A stretch of DNA of 10,494 nt, taken from contig JAFUQY010000173.1 in assembly GCA_017472105.1 (NCBI GenBank), positions 1 to 10,494 of the forward strand, in the 5' to 3' direction. A program made the translations under genes and the position numbers. The notes under the pieces were generated by a model, which saw nothing but the letters and a program-made list of their open reading frames with translations, searched no databases and had not been told where the DNA came from. Source of the DNA: Clostridia bacterium (GTDB lineage: Bacteria > Bacillota_A > Clostridia > Oscillospirales > CAG-272). Positions 6,862 through 10,494 of the stretch are shown here, piece by piece (position 1 is the first letter of the stretch; each line of letters opens with the position of its first letter).

Positions 6862-6879
6862 ATTCATATCTTTTGAATA
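6861..6879. promoter_or_regulatory. Inverted repeat over the nfnAB transcription start (possible operator)
   Basis: TATTCA (6861-6866) and TGAATA (6874-6879) are perfect inverted arms around a seven-base spacer. The repeat starts at the last base of the -10 element and covers the predicted transcription start, a position where a repressor could block initiation. It is AT-rich and could be chance; I do not match it to a known regulator such as Rex. Confidence 0.3.
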
Positions 6880-6930
6880 ATCATCAAGTTTACACTTCGC
6901 ACAGGTTCTTGCAGGAAAGAAGGTACTACA

Positions 6931-7773
6931 ATGTACGAAATTATAAATAAAACCGTCCTTAATCCCACGGTGATCCGGCTGGATGTGCATGCACCGCTGG
7001 TCGCGAAAAAAGCCGAGGCGGGTCAGTTCATCATTCTCCGCGTGGACGGTGACGGGGAGCGGATCCCTCTGACCGTTGCGGACACCGACAGGGAAGCCGG
7101 TACGGTCACGATCATTTTCCAGAAAGCCGGAGCAACCACCGATCGTCTCGCTGAGCTGAACGCGGGCGACTGCATCCACGATTTCGCCGGACCTCTCGGC
7201 AGACCCACGGAAACGGAAGGACTGAAAAAAGTTGCAGTGGTCGGCGGCGGCGTCGGATGTGCCATTGCCTATCCCGTTGCAAAAAAGCTCCGGAATCAGG
7301 GATGCGAGGTTCACTCCATCGTCGGCTTCAGAAACCGTGATCTTGTGATCCTTGAGGACGAATTCCGCGCGGTATCCGACAAAATGATTGTGATGACCGA
7401 CGACGGCTCCTACGGCGAGAAGGGACTGGTGACAAACGCACTCCGCAGCCTCATCGAATCCGGCGAGCAGTACGACGAGGTCATCGCCATCGGGCCGCTC
7501 GTGATGATGAAATTCGTCTGCGCCGTCACAAAGGAGTTCGGCGTGAAGACCACTGTATCCATGAACCCCATCATGATCGACGGAACCGGCATGTGCGGCG
7601 GATGCAGACTCACCGTCGGCGGCAAAACGAAATTCGCATGCGTGGACGGCCCCGATTTCGACGGTCATGAGGTCGATTTCGACGAAGCCATGAAGCGCGG
7701 CGCAATGTATAAGGAATTCGAGCGTCACGCACGCGAAAAGAACTGCAATCTTCTCACAAAGGAGGCGGAATAA
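6931..7773 (+). CDS. nfnA: NfnA-type ferredoxin:NADP+ oxidoreductase alpha subunit (sulfide dehydrogenase-like)
   Basis: A 280-residue cytoplasmic flavoprotein. In the NfnAB complex this subunit binds NAD(H), FAD and a [2Fe-2S] cluster, while the partner holds the bifurcating flavin; together they use NADH and reduced ferredoxin to make NADPH, reversibly. Visible parts: an N-terminal FAD-binding barrel with RIPLTVAD (44-51), an NAD-binding fold opening VAVVGGGVGCA (101-111), and a C-terminal cluster site DGTGMCGGC with Cys222, Cys225 and a later Cys237, plus an upstream Asp217 in the place of a fourth ligand. The length equals the family norm. The ATG at 6931 has AGAAGG at 6918-6923. The stop is directly followed by the nfnB start. 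It could also be annotated as the sulfide dehydrogenase or dihydroorotate-dehydrogenase electron-transfer type; the fused operon with nfnB favours NfnA. Confidence 0.88.
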   Translation: MYEIINKTVLNPTVIRLDVHAPLVAKKAEAGQFIILRVDGDGERIPLTVADTDREAGTVTIIFQKAGATTDRLAELNAGDCIHDFAGPLGRPTETEGLKKVAVVGGGVGCAIAYPVAKKLRNQGCEVHSIVGFRNRDLVILEDEFRAVSDKMIVMTDDGSYGEKGLVTNALRSLIESGEQYDEVIAIGPLVMMKFVCAVTKEFGVKTTVSMNPIMIDGTGMCGGCRLTVGGKTKFACVDGPDFDGHEVDFDEAMKRGAMYKEFERHAREKNCNLLTKEAE

Positions 7774-9159
7774 ATGGCAAACATGTCCCCGAAAAAGAAT
7801 GAAATGCCTTCCCAGAGCCCGGAAATCCGCCGCTCCAACTACGAAGAGGTCGCACTGGGATACACCGAAGAGATGGCACTGGACGAGGCGGCGCGCTGTC
7901 TGAACTGCAAAAACATGCCCTGCGTCTCCGGATGTCCCGTGAACATTGCCATTCCCCATTTCATCAAGAAAATCGCGGAATCCGATTACGAGGGTGCGTA
8001 CAGAATCCTCTCCGATTCCAGCTCTCTCCCGGCTGTCTGCGGACGCGTATGTCCCCAGGAATCCCAGTGTGAATCCAAATGCGTGCGCGGGATCAAGGGC
8101 GAACCCGTTGCCATCGGACGTCTGGAACGCTTCGCGGCGGACTGGCACAACGCGCACAGCACCGAAATTCCCGTCAGACCCGAGCCGAACGGTCACAGAG
8201 TTGCCGTTGTCGGTTCCGGTCCGTCCGGTCTGACCTGCGCGGGGGATCTCGCAAAGCTCGGCTACGACGTGACGGTGTTTGAAGCCCTGCATACCGCCGG
8301 CGGCGTGCTGGTTTACGGGATTCCCGAATTCCGCCTGCCGAAATCCATCGTGCAGAAGGAAATCGACAACCTCACCGCGCTCGGCGTGAAGATTGAGACA
8401 AACATGGTCATCGGCAAGATTCTCTCCGTCGACGAGCTGCTTGAGGACGGCTTTGAAGCGGTCTACATCGGCACGGGCGCGGGTCTTCCGAGATTCATGG
8501 GCATCCCCGGCGAAAACCTCTGCGGCGTTTATTCCGCGAACGAATTCCTCACCCGCATCAACCTCATGAAGGCGTACAGAACCGATGCGGATACCCCCGT
8601 CATGCACGCGAAAAACGTGGTCGTGGTCGGCGGCGGCAATGTTGCCATGGATGCGGCACGGTGCGCAAAACGTCTGGGTGCGGAGAACGTGTACATTGTC
8701 TACCGCCGGGGAGAAGCGGAACTGCCCGCAAGAGCGGAGGAAGTCGAGCACGCGAAGGAAGAGGGCATCATTTTCCGTCTGCTGAACAATCCCACACGGA
8801 TTCTCGCGGACGAAAACGGAAACGCGGCACAGGTCGAGTGTGTGAAAATGGGTCTCGGCGAGCCGGATGAAAGCGGAAGACGCCGTCCGATCGAGATCGC
8901 AGACTCGGAATTCACCATCGACGCGGACTGCGTGATTATGGCAATCGGTACAAGCCCGAACCCGCTCATCAAATCGACGACCGAAGGGCTGGAATGCTCG
9001 AAGCACGGCGGCATCATCACCGACGAGCACGGTCTGACCTCGCGCGAAGCCGTATATGCCGGAGGTGACGCTGTTACCGGTGCGGCGACGGTCATTCTCG
9101 CGATGGGAGCAGGCAAAACCGCGGCATCCGCCATCGACGAATACATCAGAAACAAATAA
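7774..9159 (+). CDS. nfnB: NfnB-type ferredoxin:NADP+ oxidoreductase beta subunit (glutamate synthase small-chain-like)
   Basis: A 461-residue cytoplasmic subunit that carries two [4Fe-4S] clusters, FAD and the NADP(H) site; in NfnAB this flavin is the bifurcating one. Cysteines at 42, 45, 50 and 54 (CLNCKNMPCVSGC) and at 89, 93, 99 and 103 fill the expected N-terminal cluster region. VAVVGSGPSGLT (143-154) is the FAD-binding loop, VVVVGGGNVAMDAA (282-295) the NADP-binding loop, and AGGDAVTGAATVILAMGAG (429-447) the conserved C-terminal flavin contact. Its ATG follows the nfnA stop with no gap, and AAAGGAGG lies eight bases upstream (7758-7765). The name gltA/gltD small subunit is often attached to such proteins, but there is no glutamate synthase large subunit here, so the NADPH/ferredoxin role is more likely. 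The gene is followed by an intrinsic terminator. Confidence 0.9.
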   Translation: MANMSPKKNEMPSQSPEIRRSNYEEVALGYTEEMALDEAARCLNCKNMPCVSGCPVNIAIPHFIKKIAESDYEGAYRILSDSSSLPAVCGRVCPQESQCESKCVRGIKGEPVAIGRLERFAADWHNAHSTEIPVRPEPNGHRVAVVGSGPSGLTCAGDLAKLGYDVTVFEALHTAGGVLVYGIPEFRLPKSIVQKEIDNLTALGVKIETNMVIGKILSVDELLEDGFEAVYIGTGAGLPRFMGIPGENLCGVYSANEFLTRINLMKAYRTDADTPVMHAKNVVVVGGGNVAMDAARCAKRLGAENVYIVYRRGEAELPARAEEVEHAKEEGIIFRLLNNPTRILADENGNAAQVECVKMGLGEPDESGRRRPIEIADSEFTIDADCVIMAIGTSPNPLIKSTTEGLECSKHGGIITDEHGLTSREAVYAGGDAVTGAATVILAMGAGKTAASAIDEYIRNK

Positions 9160-9166
9160 CAGAGAG

Positions 9167-9200
9167 CGCAGATCGGACGAAAAATCGGGTCTGCGTTTTT
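9167..9200 (+). terminator. Intrinsic terminator of the nfnAB operon
   Basis: CGCAGA (9167-9172) pairs with TCTGCG (9190-9195), extended by a T-G wobble and a C-G pair, then one mismatch and two more pairs around an A-rich loop. Five T residues (9196-9200) follow at once. It lies eight bases after the nfnB stop. Confidence 0.82.
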
Positions 9201-9235
9201 GTTCTGCGGCGGGAATGAATCCACGGAACGGTTGA

Positions 9236-9264
9236 TTGAAAATCCGCCGGAAACCGGGTATAAT
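9236..9264 (+). promoter_or_regulatory. Promoter of the XRE-family regulator
   Basis: TTGAAA (9236-9241), 17 bases and TATAAT (9259-9264) match 11 of 12 consensus bases, with transcription start expected near 9271. A strong ribosome site, AAAGGAG (9275-9281), lies nine bases before the ATG, so the leader is only about 20 bases. Confidence 0.82.
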
Positions 9265-9290
9265 GGAAATGACGAAAGGAGCGTGAATCA

Positions 9291-10223
9291 ATGAAACTGA
9301 CAATCGGTGATAATCTGCGGAGACTGCGGAGCCGGAAAAACGTGACGCAGGAAAGACTCGCGGAATACCTCGGCGTATCGTGTCAGGCTGTGAGCCGCTG
9401 GGAGACGTCGACGGCGTACCCGGATATCGAGCTTCTGCCGGAGCTTGCGCGGTTCTTCGGTGTGAGCCTTGAGGAGCTGATGGGATGCGAATCGGCGGAG
9501 AAAGAGGCGGAAGAAAAGGCGATGGAAATCTACAACGAACGCTATAAGGATGTAAAGAAAGCGCTTGCGGATCTGCATGAGCTCGAAAAGCAGTTCCCGA
9601 ACAACTGGCAGATCAGGGCGTGGATCTGTGAATCCCTTGTATTTCCGAAGCCGGATTCCTACGACGAAGTCCTGCCGGAGCTCAGACGTTATGCCTATGA
9701 AGCACTGGAAGCATTTCCGCAGGACAGGGAGGATTATTTCCGCCGGATCATCCGTCCCATGATTATTGCCGCTCCCGAGGATGAGGTGGAAACGTGGGCG
9801 GATTACCTGAATGACGGAAACAGATCCATTCTGGGACGGAACAATCTGATGTCCCTGCGCTATGCGGAGCGTGAGGACTGGGAAAAGTGCCGGCATTATC
9901 AGTCCGTCCTGACGCTGGATGCATTGAATCAGCTGACCTCGCACGGTCTGGTTCCGGAAACGGTCGAGCCGACGCTGGAGGCATCCATGCTGGTCTTCAA
10001 GCTCAATGAAAGCGTGCGGGATGCCGTGGTCGGAGTGCCGTACCGGGATGAAGCGGGAGAGGTGCACAATTCGGTCATGCTGTTCGAGCGGATCATGAGT
10101 CACTGCTCGATTGCACTGTGGCATTTCATGGAGAAGGATGCGGACACGGCTACACAAGGATTCCGGTACATGGAAAAAGCGATCGATCTCGCAATCCTCT
10201 ACGCAGATGCGCTCAATGAGTGA
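9291..10223 (+). CDS. XRE-family helix-turn-helix regulator, C-terminally truncated by a stop codon
   Basis: A 310-residue protein. Residues 4-65 are a Cro/CI-type HTH domain: TQERLAEYLGVSCQAVSRWE (19-38) holds the two helices, followed by YPDIELLPELARFFGVSLEEL typical of the Firmicutes XRE group. Residues 66-90 look like a charged helix, and the rest (to 310) is a helical region with aromatic repeats, likely a ligand or dimer domain. The ATG at 9291 has AAAGGAG nine bases upstream. The TGA at 10221 is not the natural end: the same frame continues with protein-like sequence to 10460, broken again by TAA at 10245. The gene is therefore either a decaying pseudogene that keeps an intact DNA-binding domain, or it carries sequencing errors. 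Target genes are unknown; autoregulation is possible but not seen. Confidence 0.8.
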   Translation: MKLTIGDNLRRLRSRKNVTQERLAEYLGVSCQAVSRWETSTAYPDIELLPELARFFGVSLEELMGCESAEKEAEEKAMEIYNERYKDVKKALADLHELEKQFPNNWQIRAWICESLVFPKPDSYDEVLPELRRYAYEALEAFPQDREDYFRRIIRPMIIAAPEDEVETWADYLNDGNRSILGRNNLMSLRYAEREDWEKCRHYQSVLTLDALNQLTSHGLVPETVEPTLEASMLVFKLNESVRDAVVGVPYRDEAGEVHNSVMLFERIMSHCSIALWHFMEKDADTATQGFRYMEKAIDLAILYADALNE

Positions 10224-10460
10224 TATTTCGTCAGTGATAATCCTTAAATTGAGCCGCAGGAGTTCGGCAATCACCGACCGTACTGGATTGAGGAGACGCA
10301 GTATCCGCGGGAGAAAAGTCTGGATTACTGCCGGAACGAGCTTCACCCGCAGTGGCTTCCCGCTGAGATTGAAGCGGATCCGAGATACACCGCACAGATT
10401 GAGCGGCTTGATCGGAAAAAACAGGAAATGACCGAATACTGGCGGACGCGGACTTCATAA
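10224..10460 (+). pseudogene. In-frame C-terminal remnant of the XRE-family regulator
   Basis: This continues the 9291 frame after TGA at 10221-10223. It holds a second stop (TAA, 10245-10247), then 70 open codons to TAA at 10458-10460. The translation contains EFGNHRPYWIEETQYPRE, CRNELHPQWLP and DPRYTAQIERLD, with no further stops and codon use (CCG, CGG, GAG) like the main gene. From memory, NHRPYWIEE-like C-terminal tails belong to long clostridial XRE proteins. No frame change is needed, only two nonsense changes; no ribosome site would permit separate translation. Full length would be about 389 residues. Confidence 0.7.
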
Positions 10461-10487
10461 AAACGTAACACAAACTTCACAAAAACG
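10452..10487 (+). repeat. Short direct repeat after the XRE remnant
   Basis: ACTTCATAAAAACG (10452-10465) and ACTTCACAAAAACG (10474-10487) match at 13 of 14 bases with a 22-base period. The first copy spans the final stop of the remnant. The window ends seven bases later, so further copies cannot be excluded. Confidence 0.4.
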
Positions 10488-10494
10488 GCGGAAC

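Noticed and set aside
6829..9303. An open minus-strand frame of 824 codons opposite nfnA and nfnB
   Set aside because: It mirrors two unmistakable genes on the plus strand, lacks any recognisable domain, is full of His, Arg and Cys as expected of an antisense frame in GC-rich coding DNA, and has no ribosome site.
10221..10223. Selenocysteine or stop readthrough at TGA in the XRE gene
   Set aside because: A second, different stop (TAA at 10245) follows eight codons later, which readthrough by selenocysteine cannot explain, and no clear SECIS hairpin follows.
9288..10346. A 352-codon minus-strand frame opposite the XRE gene
   Set aside because: Antisense shadow of the regulator; low-complexity Arg/Leu/His composition and no motif.
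1..10494. Mobile element, prophage, CRISPR or defence island
   Set aside because: No integrase, transposase, cas gene, regularly spaced repeats, tRNA-flanked att sites or nuclease/helicase genes are visible; base use is even across the window.

Overview
The window looks like an ordinary, gene-dense piece of a Gram-positive, spore-former-related Clostridia chromosome, probably an anaerobic gut or rumen Oscillospiraceae/Ruminococcaceae-type organism. This placement is inference. It rests on a SpoIID/LytB-type protein, a TIGR03905-like TSCPD protein, an HAAS/DUF1700 plus DUF4097 pair, an NfnAB-type flavin/iron-sulfur oxidoreductase, strong AGGAGG-like ribosome sites and consensus sigma-A promoters. 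No rRNA, tRNA, CRISPR array, transposase, phage gene or plasmid gene was seen. No stretch over 300 bases lacks a gene.

Layout. The left edge cuts into a SpoIID-domain protein (+, to 884). It ends at a hairpin (899-936) that can also terminate the opposing minus-strand operon. That operon runs from 2983 to 955: an HAAS-domain membrane protein, a DUF4097-like anchored beta-strand protein (4-base GTGA overlap) and a small TSCPD protein. Reading the other way are trmB (3125-3862), then a perfect TTGACA-17-TATAAT promoter (3877-3905) driving two overlapping genes (4056-4820 and 4813-5487). These resemble DUF6323 and DUF6179, whose role is unknown. The second overlaps by 59 bases, tail to tail, a minus-strand sodium:alanine symporter-family gene (5429-6724). 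Divergent from the symporter is a two-gene operon, nfnA-nfnB (6931-9159), with its own strong promoter and an intrinsic terminator. Last comes an XRE-family regulator (9291-10223). Its reading frame carries on past two closely spaced stop codons as about 70 codons of protein-like sequence to 10460, so the gene appears to have lost its C-terminus.

How the genes work together. NfnAB is expected to couple NADH, NADPH and reduced ferredoxin pools in a fermenter. The symporter imports small amino acids with Na+ (or H+). TrmB makes m7G46 in tRNA. The HAAS/DUF4097 operon is the kind of envelope module often placed under PadR control, but no PadR gene is visible. These are mostly separate transcription units without a single shared pathway. 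I found no convincing new defence, mobile or biosynthetic system. The points most worth checking are the interrupted XRE gene, the unknown DUF6323/DUF6179-like pair with its possible leaderless upstream ORF, and the acidic insert in the SpoIID-like protein.
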